A DNA stretch of 14,467 nucleotides from CAYVTD01 sp964577665. Lineage in GTDB: Bacteria > Bacteroidota > Ignavibacteria > Kapaibacteriales > UBA2268. Within the stretch, counting starts at the first letter, position 1. The number at the start of each line of letters is the position of its first letter. Positions 6,141 through 13,108 of this stretch are shown here, piece by piece. Under the pieces are notes generated by a model, which had not been told where the DNA came from, did no database searches, and saw only the letters and a program-made list of their open reading frames with translations. The position numbers were made by a program, and so were the translations under genes. The DNA lies in assembly GCA_964577665.1 (NCBI GenBank), contig CAZOBD010000099.1, positions 1 to 14,467 on the forward strand. Direction: 5' to 3'.

Positions 6141-9050
6141 ATGAAAAAAAAGCATAAAATACTTGCCGTAGATGATGATGAATTAATTCTCTTTTATTTC
6201 AGCAAGATACTAAAATCATCCGAAATTGAATTGGTTAAGGCATTGTCCGGAAATGAAGCCTTGGAAATAGCAAAGGATCAGAAAGACTTCTCACTAATTC
6301 TTATGGATATTCATATGTCTGAGATGGACGGTTATGAAACTCTTGAAAGATTAAAAAAAATAGACGGATTTGCAGATATTCCTGTGATATTAATCACAGC
6401 ACACTTCAAATCGGAAGAAAACATAAACAGAGGATTCAATCTTGGCGCCAGTGATTATATCTTAAAACCAATAGACTCTGCTGTTCTGAAGAATAAAATC
6501 AAAGTTCTTTTGAAAGTGCAGTTAGATAAAAAAGAACTTGAAAATAGAACCGGAAGAATGCTTCAGCAAAAGGAATTTATTTCTAAAATAATTGAAACAA
6601 TACCATCTTATCTGATTGTTCTCGATGAAAACAAAAACATTGTAAGTGTGAACGTCGAAGAGAATATCTTCTCAGGAAAATATTCTAATATTACTTTTAA
6701 TTCCATCAAAGAAAGGTTGTCCAATGAAATAGCATGCTGCTGTAAAGACTCAACCAGCACAAAAGTAGAAATAGAGTTCCATGGTAGCAACCGTGAGTAT
6801 TATTTCGAAGCTGTTTTATCGGGGTTCAAAGATCATAACAGCAAGTGTTTTGTATTAATAACACTCACTGACATCAGCCCTGCAAAAAAGAGTGAAAAAG
6901 CCCTCTCGGAGCAGCTTAATCTCTTAAAAACTCTCATTCAGTCTATTCCGGGACCAGTATTTTACAAAGATGTAAACGGAATATATTTGGGCTGTAATCA
7001 AGAATTTGAAAGATTTATCGGAAAAAGAAGAGATGAAATAATCGGATATTCTGTATATGATATTTCTCCGAAAGAGCTTGCCGATAAATACTACGAAATG
7101 GATAAAAAACTTTTGGATAATCCCGGAAGTCAGATTTATGAAACAAACGTTAAATATGTAGACGGCAGCTTGAAAGATATATTATTTTATAAATCTACTT
7201 TCAACGATCCTAGAGGTAAAACTGTGGGATTAATAGGAGTAATGCTGGACATCAGCGAGCGCAAAAAAACAGAAAAAAGACTTTTGCAGACAAACCGATC
7301 CCTGAAAATGCTTAGCGAATGCAACATGGCGCTTCTTGCAGCTCAAAATGAGAAAGAGCTTTACTTTGCTTTTTGTGAAATCATAACCAGAATAGGCGAA
7401 TATCCTTATGTGTGGATTTCAAAAGTCAAAGAAGATGACAGCAATAAAACACCTGCCGTTCACTGTATGGCAGAATCCGGATCAGTAAAAATTCCGTATA
7501 ATGAGAATATTTGCAGTTTGGATGACAATATATGCTGTCCCGTTTTAAAAGCTGCAAGGTCTATGAATTATGTAATAGATGTAGATTTTGAATGCTGCTG
7601 GAAATGCGGTATAAACATTGATACGGAGAATTTTCAAGGCAGTATTTTTGTTCCTGTAAAATCTAAATCAAAACATACAGGGACAGTAAATATATTTTCT
7701 GATAAAGAAGCTAAATTTTCTAAAAATGAGATAGAACTTTTGAAGGATATATCGGATTATCTTGCTTACGGACTCGATTCGCTTTATGATAAAGCGAAAC
7801 GCAGGAAAATTGAAGAGCAGCTTGCCAACGAGAAAGAAGAACTCAGCATAACTCTGAAAAACATAGCCGACGGAGTGATCACAACAAAGCAAAACGGTGA
7901 AATACTTCTTAGCAACAGAGTAGCAAGAGAAATTCTGGATTTGACCAATGAAGAAGTCAAAGGAAAAACCATTTTTGATGCTTTCCAGACGATAGATAAC
8001 GATAATAACAAAGTGATGTTCAATCCCATTGATATGATACAAAACAAAAACAAAGGAGAAAGCATCGAACTTCAATTGACAATACTAACCAATTCAGGAA
8101 AAAGAAAAATACTTGAAATAAAGATAACGGGAATAAGAGACTTATACGGAAACTTCAAAGGCATTGTCCTTGTTTTCAATGATATTACTGAGCAGCTTAT
8201 AGCGGAAACCCAAAAAGCTCTTTCTCAAAAAATGGAATCCATAGGGCAGCTCGCCTCAGGAATAGCTCATGAGATAAATACACCGCTTCAGTTCGTCGGC
8301 GATAATACTTTTTTCCTTAAGGACGGATTCGAAAGCCTGCTCGAGTTGATACGTCTTACAGATACTTCTGTTCAGCTAAGCGAAAACTTTGATATTTACA
8401 AATTTAAAGATGAGTACGCCGAGCTTAAAGAAGAGATTGATTTTGAGTTTTTGGAAGAGGAGATACCTATCGCCATTGACCGCTCTCAAAATGGCATTGA
8501 AAGAGTCAGCAAAATAGTGAAAGCAATGAAAAGCTTTGCACATCCCTCGGGGAAAAAGAAAACTCTTTCAAACATAAACAAAGGCATTGAAGTAACTACG
8601 GCAATATCAAAGAATGAATGGAAATATGCCGCTGATTTGACCCTCGATTTAGCCGAAGAGCTGCCTTTAGTGCTCTGTTCTTTAGATGAAATCAATCAAG
8701 TGATACTTAATATGATTATAAATGCCGCACATGCCATTGAAGAAAAACACGGTAAAAATGCACTTGATAAAGGCACAATAAACATACAAACAGGCTTAGA
8801 AGAAGATATGGTTTTCATAAAAATAAGCGATTCCGGCAAGGGGATTGAAAAGGATAAAATAGACCGTATTTTCGATCCCTTTTTTACAACCAAGGAAGTC
8901 GGTAAAGGCACAGGTCAGGGACTGGCAATTTCCCACGATGTTATTGTTGAAAAGCATAATGGGAAAATAATTGTTGAATCTGAAATAGGCAAAGGCACTA
9001 CTTTTAAAATATTTCTGCCTGCCGAAAAGGAGAATGAAAATGAAAAGTAA
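6141..9050 (+). CDS. Histidine kinase with N-terminal receiver, REC-PAS-PAS-GAF-PAS-HisKA-HATPase
   Basis: This 969-aa protein starts 4 nt after the hybrid kinase stops. It has no membrane segment. Approximate domains: REC 5-125 (acidic D11-D13, phosphoacceptor D56, K109), PAS-like 145-250, PAS 255-375, GAF 380-555, PAS 565-690, HisKA 697-810, HATPase_c 845-960. H710 in AHEINTPLQ marks an HPK4-like phosphoacceptor box, and the two HisKA helices are separated by a long charged insert. N857/N861, D897 in DSGKGIE and G921-G927 in GKGTGQG form the ATP site, so the kinase should be active. The leading receiver suggests its activity is set by another kinase, plausibly the one encoded upstream. The GAF has cysteines at 458, 465, 466, 485, 486 and 489, including a CWKC pair. 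The ATG lacks a close ribosome-binding site, so translation may depend on the preceding gene. Confidence 0.94.
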   Translation: MKKKHKILAVDDDELILFYFSKILKSSEIELVKALSGNEALEIAKDQKDFSLILMDIHMSEMDGYETLERLKKIDGFADIPVILITAHFKSEENINRGFNLGASDYILKPIDSAVLKNKIKVLLKVQLDKKELENRTGRMLQQKEFISKIIETIPSYLIVLDENKNIVSVNVEENIFSGKYSNITFNSIKERLSNEIACCCKDSTSTKVEIEFHGSNREYYFEAVLSGFKDHNSKCFVLITLTDISPAKKSEKALSEQLNLLKTLIQSIPGPVFYKDVNGIYLGCNQEFERFIGKRRDEIIGYSVYDISPKELADKYYEMDKKLLDNPGSQIYETNVKYVDGSLKDILFYKSTFNDPRGKTVGLIGVMLDISERKKTEKRLLQTNRSLKMLSECNMALLAAQNEKELYFAFCEIITRIGEYPYVWISKVKEDDSNKTPAVHCMAESGSVKIPYNENICSLDDNICCPVLKAARSMNYVIDVDFECCWKCGINIDTENFQGSIFVPVKSKSKHTGTVNIFSDKEAKFSKNEIELLKDISDYLAYGLDSLYDKAKRRKIEEQLANEKEELSITLKNIADGVITTKQNGEILLSNRVAREILDLTNEEVKGKTIFDAFQTIDNDNNKVMFNPIDMIQNKNKGESIELQLTILTNSGKRKILEIKITGIRDLYGNFKGIVLVFNDITEQLIAETQKALSQKMESIGQLASGIAHEINTPLQFVGDNTFFLKDGFESLLELIRLTDTSVQLSENFDIYKFKDEYAELKEEIDFEFLEEEIPIAIDRSQNGIERVSKIVKAMKSFAHPSGKKKTLSNINKGIEVTTAISKNEWKYAADLTLDLAEELPLVLCSLDEINQVILNMIINAAHAIEEKHGKNALDKGTINIQTGLEEDMVFIKISDSGKGIEKDKIDRIFDPFFTTKEVGKGTGQGLAISHDVIVEKHNGKIIVESEIGKGTTFKIFLPAEKENENEK
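9028..9032 (+). promoter_or_regulatory. Ribosome-binding site that fixes the REC-HDOD start
   Basis: AGGAG within AAAAGGAGA lies 7 nt before ATG 9040 but only 1 nt before ATG 9034. The spacing chooses ATG 9040 as the start of the REC-HDOD gene. The site sits inside the last codons of the preceding kinase gene, so the two genes overlap by 11 nt. Confidence 0.8.
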
Positions 9051-10284
9051 TCTGAAAATTAGCGTTCTTTTTGTGGATGACGACACTGACCTAATTGACA
9101 GTATAAGGCGGATGCTCTATTCCATGAGAAAACAGTGGAAAATGTATTTTGCTTACGGGGGAAAAGAAGCTATTGAGAAAATTAAGAATCATGACATTGA
9201 TGTTATCGTATGCGACATTCGAATGCCGGAAATGGACGGTACAGAAGTGCTTAAGTTCGTTCAGGAAAACTACCCACAGGTAATAAGAATAGTGCTATCG
9301 GGGTATTCAAATCAGGAAATGATTCTGAAAACAACACGCTATGCGCATCAGTTTATGACCAAACCAACTAATGGAGATACTATAATAAAAAAAATAAACT
9401 ATACATACAATGCAAAATCATATCTCGATAATCCTGATCTGATTAAGTTCATTGCAGGAATAAAAGATATACCGACTCTGCCGGATATGTATATGAAACT
9501 CGAAGAAGAAATATCCAAGGAAGACTTTTCCATTGATAAAATAGCCGAGTTAGTGCAGACCGACCCTGTTCTTGTTGCTAAAGTACTACAGGTTGTAAAC
9601 TCGGGTTTTTTTGGTCTCCCGATGAGTGTTACAAGAATAAAGGAAGCTCTTTCATATTTGGGGGTGAATATTTTAAAAGCTTTGGTAATGCATGTAAGCA
9701 CTTTCAATGTTGAAAAAGTGCCGCCAACAATTAGAAGAGAAATCGAAAAGATAGGCACACACAGCCTGAAAACTGCCAATACATGCAAAAATGTCTGCAG
9801 AACTCTTAGATTATCTAAGGATATAAGTGATAAATCTTTTCTTGCCGGCGTGCTGCATGACCTCGGCAAATTGATATTAATAAGAAAACCGGATAATATC
9901 AGCTACATGAAAATTAGCGATCACGAAAAAATGGTAAATAATGAACAAGATTCCTTCGGCTTTAACCATGCCGAAGCCGGAGCGTATCTGCTGAGTATTT
10001 GGGGACTGCCCGAATCTATCGTGCAGGCAACAGCGTATCATCATTTTCCCGCAAAATGTAATAATTATGAAGAATCGCCATTGCTGGCTGTTTATATTTC
10101 AAATCAGCTTGTTAATTCCGATTCGGCTGTTTTAAAAGGATTTTATGATATTTACGATACCGGAGAAGATGAAAGAATAAGAGAATATCTCAGCAAAAGA
10201 TTGAATTTTGATTTTAACTACTTGGACAAACTGCAAATCGAAATTGATTTTTATGAGGTTATCAATAATTATTTAAATGTATAA
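9040..10284 (+). CDS. REC-HDOD response regulator
   Basis: A 414-aa protein with a receiver at about 7-125 (phosphoacceptor D59 in CDIRMPEMDG, TKP motif) joined to an HDOD domain at about 144-345. HDOD domains are HD-superfamily relatives usually thought to act by protein binding rather than hydrolysis, and they occur in signalling and motility regulators. The HDOD part shows the family core from PTLPDMYMKL through VNSGFFGLP to IWGLPESIVQATAYHH. Unusually many metal-type residues remain: H241, H273-D274 (LHDLGK), H310 and H334-H335. The later acidic residue of true HD enzymes seems replaced in AVYISN. It overlaps the upstream kinase by 11 nt, so it is a likely phosphotransfer target of that kinase. 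No DNA-binding domain is present. ATG 9034 in the same frame is too close to the ribosome-binding site. Confidence 0.93.
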   Translation: MKSNLKISVLFVDDDTDLIDSIRRMLYSMRKQWKMYFAYGGKEAIEKIKNHDIDVIVCDIRMPEMDGTEVLKFVQENYPQVIRIVLSGYSNQEMILKTTRYAHQFMTKPTNGDTIIKKINYTYNAKSYLDNPDLIKFIAGIKDIPTLPDMYMKLEEEISKEDFSIDKIAELVQTDPVLVAKVLQVVNSGFFGLPMSVTRIKEALSYLGVNILKALVMHVSTFNVEKVPPTIRREIEKIGTHSLKTANTCKNVCRTLRLSKDISDKSFLAGVLHDLGKLILIRKPDNISYMKISDHEKMVNNEQDSFGFNHAEAGAYLLSIWGLPESIVQATAYHHFPAKCNNYEESPLLAVYISNQLVNSDSAVLKGFYDIYDTGEDERIREYLSKRLNFDFNYLDKLQIEIDFYEVINNYLNV

Positions 10285-10317
10285 ACTATCTGATGAATAA
10301 TTTTTCTGGGTTTGAAA

Positions 10318-11463
10318 ATGAATAAAAATGTATTGTTTGTTGATGACGAATATGATGTGATTTCTGCATATAAGAGAAATCTGAGAAGGCATTTCAACGT
10401 AAAAACGGCTACAAGCGGCAGGGAAGCCCTTGAGATTTTAAATGAAAGCGAAGAAGTGGCGGCAGTCGTTACGGACTTTCGTATGCCGCAAATGGACGGC
10501 GTACAGCTTCTTTCGGCGGTGCAAAAGGCATATCCTGATACAATAAGAATTATCATTACCGGTCATGCCGACCTGCAGTTAGCCATTGATGCGGTTAACC
10601 GGGGCAATATTTTCCGCTTTTTGACTAAGCCATGCCCTACAGAGGATTTGATAAATGTGCTTAATGATTCTCTGGAAATGTTCCGACTGAAAAAATCGGA
10701 AAAAGAACTTTTAAACAAAACCCTGAAAGGCGTGATTAACATTTTGATAGAAATGCAGTCGCAGATACAACCCTGTGCTGTCAGACAAGTCAGCAAGTTA
10801 AGAGAATACGGCAGAAGAATTTCCGAGATACTTAAAATACCAAATAACTGGGAATTTGAAATTGCATTGATGCTTTCAAAATTGGGCTGCATAATTGTTC
10901 CACAGGAAATAATGGAAAAACGGGCTGAGGGTCAAGAACTTGATAAGGAAGATTTGAAACTTTTTAATTCATATCCTGAGTTTGGAGCTTTGCTTTTAAG
11001 AAAAATCCCAAGACTGGAAAATATTGCAAAAGCAGTGGAATTTCAGATGCTTAACTATGACGGCAGCAACTCTCCCGGCTCAAAAATGAAAGGAGAGCAG
11101 ATACCGGTTGTTTCCCGTATCCTTAAACTTATAGACGATTTTGGCTATCTTTTAATGACAGATAATACACCGGAGGACGCCTTTATGCAAATACAGGAAA
11201 ACGCCAATAAATATGATCCGAAAATGTTAGCCGCTCTTCAGCTGATTGTGCAGGGCAAAAAGCCTGCTCACACTGTAACATCTATAAAATTCAGAGAATT
11301 AAGAATTGGTATGATTGTTGTTCGCGAAATAAGAGACACCAAAGGCAATGTACTCGTCAAAAAAGGCACGGAAATTACCGATATGATTTTAATGAAGCTT
11401 ATCCATGCTTCAAAAGTCAGAAAGATTGCAGAACCCATTATGGTTGTACACGGTGAAAATTAA
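10318..11463 (+). CDS. REC-degenerate HD-GYP response regulator
   Basis: A 381-aa protein with a receiver at 3-120 (VDDE, phosphoacceptor D53, TKP) followed by an HD-GYP-like fold at about 130-300. HD-GYP enzymes hydrolyse cyclic di-GMP using HD, HHE and GYP motifs. Here HD is SK (187-188, in LSKLGCIIVP), the HHE position reads FQM (242-244), and GYP is replaced by NSP (251-253) after a retained YDGS. The catalytic centre is therefore lost while the fold is recognisable, so cyclic di-GMP hydrolysis is not expected. A short C-terminal domain (about 325-381, with LRIGMIVVREI and VLVKKGTEITD) follows, as in some other receiver/HD-GYP proteins. It lies 33 nt after the REC-HDOD gene and ends the operon. 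ATG 10318 is preferred over TTG 10312 because GGG at 10308-10310 is well spaced, though weak. Confidence 0.9.
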   Translation: MNKNVLFVDDEYDVISAYKRNLRRHFNVKTATSGREALEILNESEEVAAVVTDFRMPQMDGVQLLSAVQKAYPDTIRIIITGHADLQLAIDAVNRGNIFRFLTKPCPTEDLINVLNDSLEMFRLKKSEKELLNKTLKGVINILIEMQSQIQPCAVRQVSKLREYGRRISEILKIPNNWEFEIALMLSKLGCIIVPQEIMEKRAEGQELDKEDLKLFNSYPEFGALLLRKIPRLENIAKAVEFQMLNYDGSNSPGSKMKGEQIPVVSRILKLIDDFGYLLMTDNTPEDAFMQIQENANKYDPKMLAALQLIVQGKKPAHTVTSIKFRELRIGMIVVREIRDTKGNVLVKKGTEITDMILMKLIHASKVRKIAEPIMVVHGEN

Positions 11464-11652
11464 CCCAACTTACCTACATGCCCGCTAAAAACAACTATAT
11501 TCTGCAATTATTTGGAGTCTCCTCAGAATGTGGAAAATAATTTAGGAAACATTAGGTGTAAGAAAAATTTTAATGTCTTAAAATCGAAATTGAAGATAAA
11601 AACTGCTTTCGAAAAAAAGAATTAATTTTTTTGGAGGCGAGTTTTGCGATAT

Positions 11653-11673
11653 TCCTGACTTCGGGGATGAATT
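11653..11673 (+). repeat. GACTTC-type repeat, copy A
   Basis: TCCTGACTTCGGGGATGAATT matches the complement of 12531-12550 at 18 of 21 aligned positions and shares its core with copy B at 11765. Copies A and C are in opposite orientation and flank the truncated transposase. They may be terminal inverted repeats of a decayed element or members of a small intergenic repeat family. Confidence 0.45.
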
Positions 11674-11697
11674 GATTCGAACCTACCTTATACCAAG

Positions 11698-11712
11698 TTG
11701 CTTTCAAAGCAA
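11698..11712. repeat. 15-bp palindrome TTGCTTT-C-AAAGCAA
   Basis: Seven-bp arms are separated by one base. It lies 10 bp before the larger hairpin at 11723. The loop is too short for an RNA hairpin unless the inner pairs open, so a protein-binding site or chance is more likely. Confidence 0.3.
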
Positions 11713-11722
11713 TTATTATCCT

Positions 11723-11748
11723 CCTATCCAAACTCTGATTTGGATAGG
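11723..11748. repeat. Perfect 10-bp stem-loop
   Basis: CCTATCCAAA (11723-11732) pairs exactly with TTTGGATAGG (11739-11748) around a 6-nt loop. The stem is moderately GC-containing and would be stable as RNA. It is 260 bp beyond the operon stop and has no T tract, so it is a poor intrinsic terminator. It could still protect a transcript's 3' end or be part of an IS or other repeat. Confidence 0.5.
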
Positions 11749-11764
11749 ACAGTTTCAACTCAAA

Positions 11765-11787
11765 CTCCCGACTTCCAAGGTCAAAAT
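11765..11787 (+). repeat. GACTTC-type repeat, copy B
   Basis: CTCCCGACTTC is identical to the complement of 12541-12551, and GGTCAA continues the match after three differing bases. Together with copy C it brackets 11765-12551, the segment holding the broken IS4/IS1634-like transposase. It may be one terminal inverted repeat of that element. Confidence 0.45.
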
Positions 11788-11989
11788 AGAGGAACCCCCT
11801 TTTAAGCCGCTCTGGCTCTAAACCATTTTCAGATTTTGAAAAGTAGTGCCTAATATAATAATAGCATGACTTTCTCGATTTTTTTTGTATATATGCAATT
11901 ATGTTTCATTCTCATTTTTATTCTTAGGTTTGTCAGTTAAAGAATCCAAGAACAGCCCTAAAAAAGCAGTTCAAATTGTTCAATCCGTT

Positions 11990-12444
11990 CGCGACTGCAA
12001 AAGTTTTCACAGCGTATTGTCAGGCACGTCGGTACCGCTTTTGACAATGATGAACTGGTACGATTAGAAGAACATTCAAGGGAGGAAATCCTTGATCATT
12101 ACCGGAGCCTGTGGCAGATAGAGGAATGTTTCCGCCTGAGCAAGCATGACTTGCGGATACGACCCATTTACCATTGGACACCAAAGAGAGTAAGGGCGCA
12201 TATAGCAATATGCTTTATAGCGCTAACATCTATCAGACATTTGAGTTACAGAGTAGCTGCCATCCACGGCAAGATGTCGCCGGAGGAAATCAGGAATGAA
12301 TTAATACATGTTCAAACCAGTATATTGAAAGATACAAAGTCAGAAAAAAGATACTGCATACCTTCCAAGATTACCGATAAAATCCGAAATATCTACCAGA
12401 CAATGGGGATGAAGATCAGCGCTGCTCCATATCCGCTGAACTAA
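11990..12444 (+). pseudogene. C-terminal remnant of an IS4/IS1634-like transposase
   Basis: The frame ending at TAA 12442-12444 reads, from about 12061, RLEEHSREEILDHYRSLWQIEECFRLSKHDLRIRPIYHWTP and onward to a PSKITDKIRNIYQTMG tail. The YRSLWQIEE-FR-SKHDLRIRPIYHWTP block is the C-terminal signature of DDE transposases of the IS4/IS1634 group, with the catalytic E in IEECFR. Upstream, the same frame loses family resemblance and meets a stop at 11959, so the N-terminal two thirds with the first two catalytic aspartates is missing. The protein cannot be a functional transposase. Any annotated start within the fragment (for example TTG 12151) would be artificial. The 5' boundary given is approximate. 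Confidence 0.8.
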
Positions 12445-12480
12445 TTCTCCATAGAAAAATATTCCAGACCAAAAATTTGT

Positions 12481-12490
12481 GTAGTGCCTA
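12481..12490. repeat. 10-bp direct repeat GTAGTGCCTA (second copy; first at 11843-11852)
   Basis: The same ten bases occur in direct orientation at 11843-11852 and 12481-12490, either side of the broken transposase remnant. They could be traces of element ends or of a short-homology deletion. At ten bases, coincidence remains possible. Confidence 0.3.
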
Positions 12491-12528
12491 CGCAAAAGTT
12501 GACTATTATATATATCAATGACTTACGC

Positions 12529-12551
12529 TAATTGACCCCCGAAGTCGGGAG
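12529..12551 (-). repeat. GACTTC-type repeat, copy C (inverted)
   Basis: On the minus strand this reads CTCCCGACTTCGGGGGTCAA. It matches copies A and B, which lie on the plus strand. The copy itself contains CCCGA-AG-TCGGG, a short palindrome. It directly precedes the IS3 OrfB-like sliver, so it may mark a junction between elements. Confidence 0.45.
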
Positions 12552-12608
12552 AAAATAAGCATCAAGCGGCAGTGCGAGCTTCTTGGACTAAACGGGGCTA
12601 TTAATTCC
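12549..12608 (+). pseudogene. Sliver of an IS3-family OrfB transposase
   Basis: About 20 codons read EKISIKRQCELLGLN before a stop at 12612. The segment SIxRQCELLGLxR is a familiar stretch near the N-terminus of IS3-family OrfB proteins, just before the integrase core. The match ends about where the IS21-type terminal repeats begin, so the IS21 element probably inserted into or next to this older IS3 copy. The call rests on a short motif, so confidence is moderate. Confidence 0.5.
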
Positions 12609-12610
12609 CA

Positions 12611-12648
12611 CTGAAAACTGACCCTCTTTTCCCGCTGAAAATTGACCC
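12611..12648 (+). mobile_element. IS21-type left-end tandem repeats
   Basis: CTGAAAACTGACCC (12611-12624) and CTGAAAATTGACCC (12635-12648) are directly repeated with one mismatch and a 24-bp period. IS21-family elements carry repeated transposase-binding sites near their ends, and an istA-like gene follows at once. This is therefore the left end of that element; the exact tip lies a little upstream, near 12600. Confidence 0.65.
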
Positions 12649-12720
12649 ACCATTTGATAGTAAAAACCTGCATAGAATTTTGTCAAAGTTCAAAAGCAGG
12701 AGACAGGAAAGTTGATTACA

Positions 12721-13060
12721 ATGGAAGATTGGGTAACTATTAAAAACCTGAAGAAGCGGAATCCAAATCTTGGAACCCGTAAAATAGCAGGATTATTGGG
12801 AGTAAGCCGAAACACAGTCAAATCGGCTCTTCGTTCTGAGGAAGCGCCGAGATATGAGCGAGAGAGCAAAATCAATCCTGATATTAAGCCGTTTGAGAAT
12901 TATATTTATGTAGGTTTAAGCCAAAGGCATCTTCGGAAAAGCAGGGTGCTTGAGGATATTATCTCTAAAGGCTATAAAGGATCACAAAGCGCTTTTTATC
13001 GTTATTGTGATAAAATAATTCATACTGAGGCAAGAACATTCAGGCCTTATGAAACTGTCC
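12721..13060 (+). pseudogene. istA: Truncated IS21-family transposase IstA (N-terminal part)
   Basis: About 113 codons remain of a protein normally near 400-500 residues. The N-terminus has the IstA helix-turn-helix (LKKRNPNLGTRKIAGLLGVS, then RNTVKSAL). The frame ends just after FRPYET, which in full-length IstA leads into the PGEQAQ-DW start of the DDE catalytic core. At that point the sequence changes to the left end of an IS3-type element and stops after three foreign codons (VLS). The catalytic domain and istB are absent, so the element is dead. ATG 12721 is chosen because AGGAAAG at 12705-12711 is properly spaced; TTG 12712 is too close to it. Confidence 0.85.
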
Positions 13061-13108
13061 TGTCCTGAAATAGGTTGACTTTTTAAACAACAAAAACAGG
13101 ATGGAACA

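Larger units (their letters stand above)
11464..11990. other. Non-coding stretch between the operon and the mobile-element debris
   Basis: About 530 bp contain no convincing gene. Present are an AT-only stem at 11567-11584, a 7-bp palindrome around 11698-11712, a perfect 10-bp hairpin at 11723-11748, and two copies of a GACTTC-centred repeat at 11653 and 11765. No intrinsic terminator with a GC stem and T tract was found directly after the operon, so the transcript end is unknown. The DNA may be an old IS flank eroded past recognition. Confidence 0.6.

Noticed and set aside
2021..11463. Operon as a chemotaxis or cyclic di-GMP synthesis cluster
   Set aside because: There is no CheA-type Hpt/P5 arrangement, no CheW, MCP, GGDEF or EAL domain; the only cyclic di-GMP link is a degenerate HD-GYP fold.
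11567..11584. ATTTTAA-tgtc-TTAAAAT as the operon terminator
   Set aside because: The stem has no G or C and is not followed by a T tract, so it would be too weak; such matches are expected in AT-rich DNA.
11671..11690. GATTCGAACC resembles the complement of a tRNA T-arm
   Set aside because: The bases around the loop do not pair into a 5-bp stem, and no acceptor stem or anticodon arm can be built on the minus strand.
11885..12067. 60-codon plus-strand frame starting in AT-rich DNA
   Set aside because: It begins at TTG with a low-complexity hydrophobic start and overlaps the upstream end of the transposase remnant in another frame; no family resemblance.
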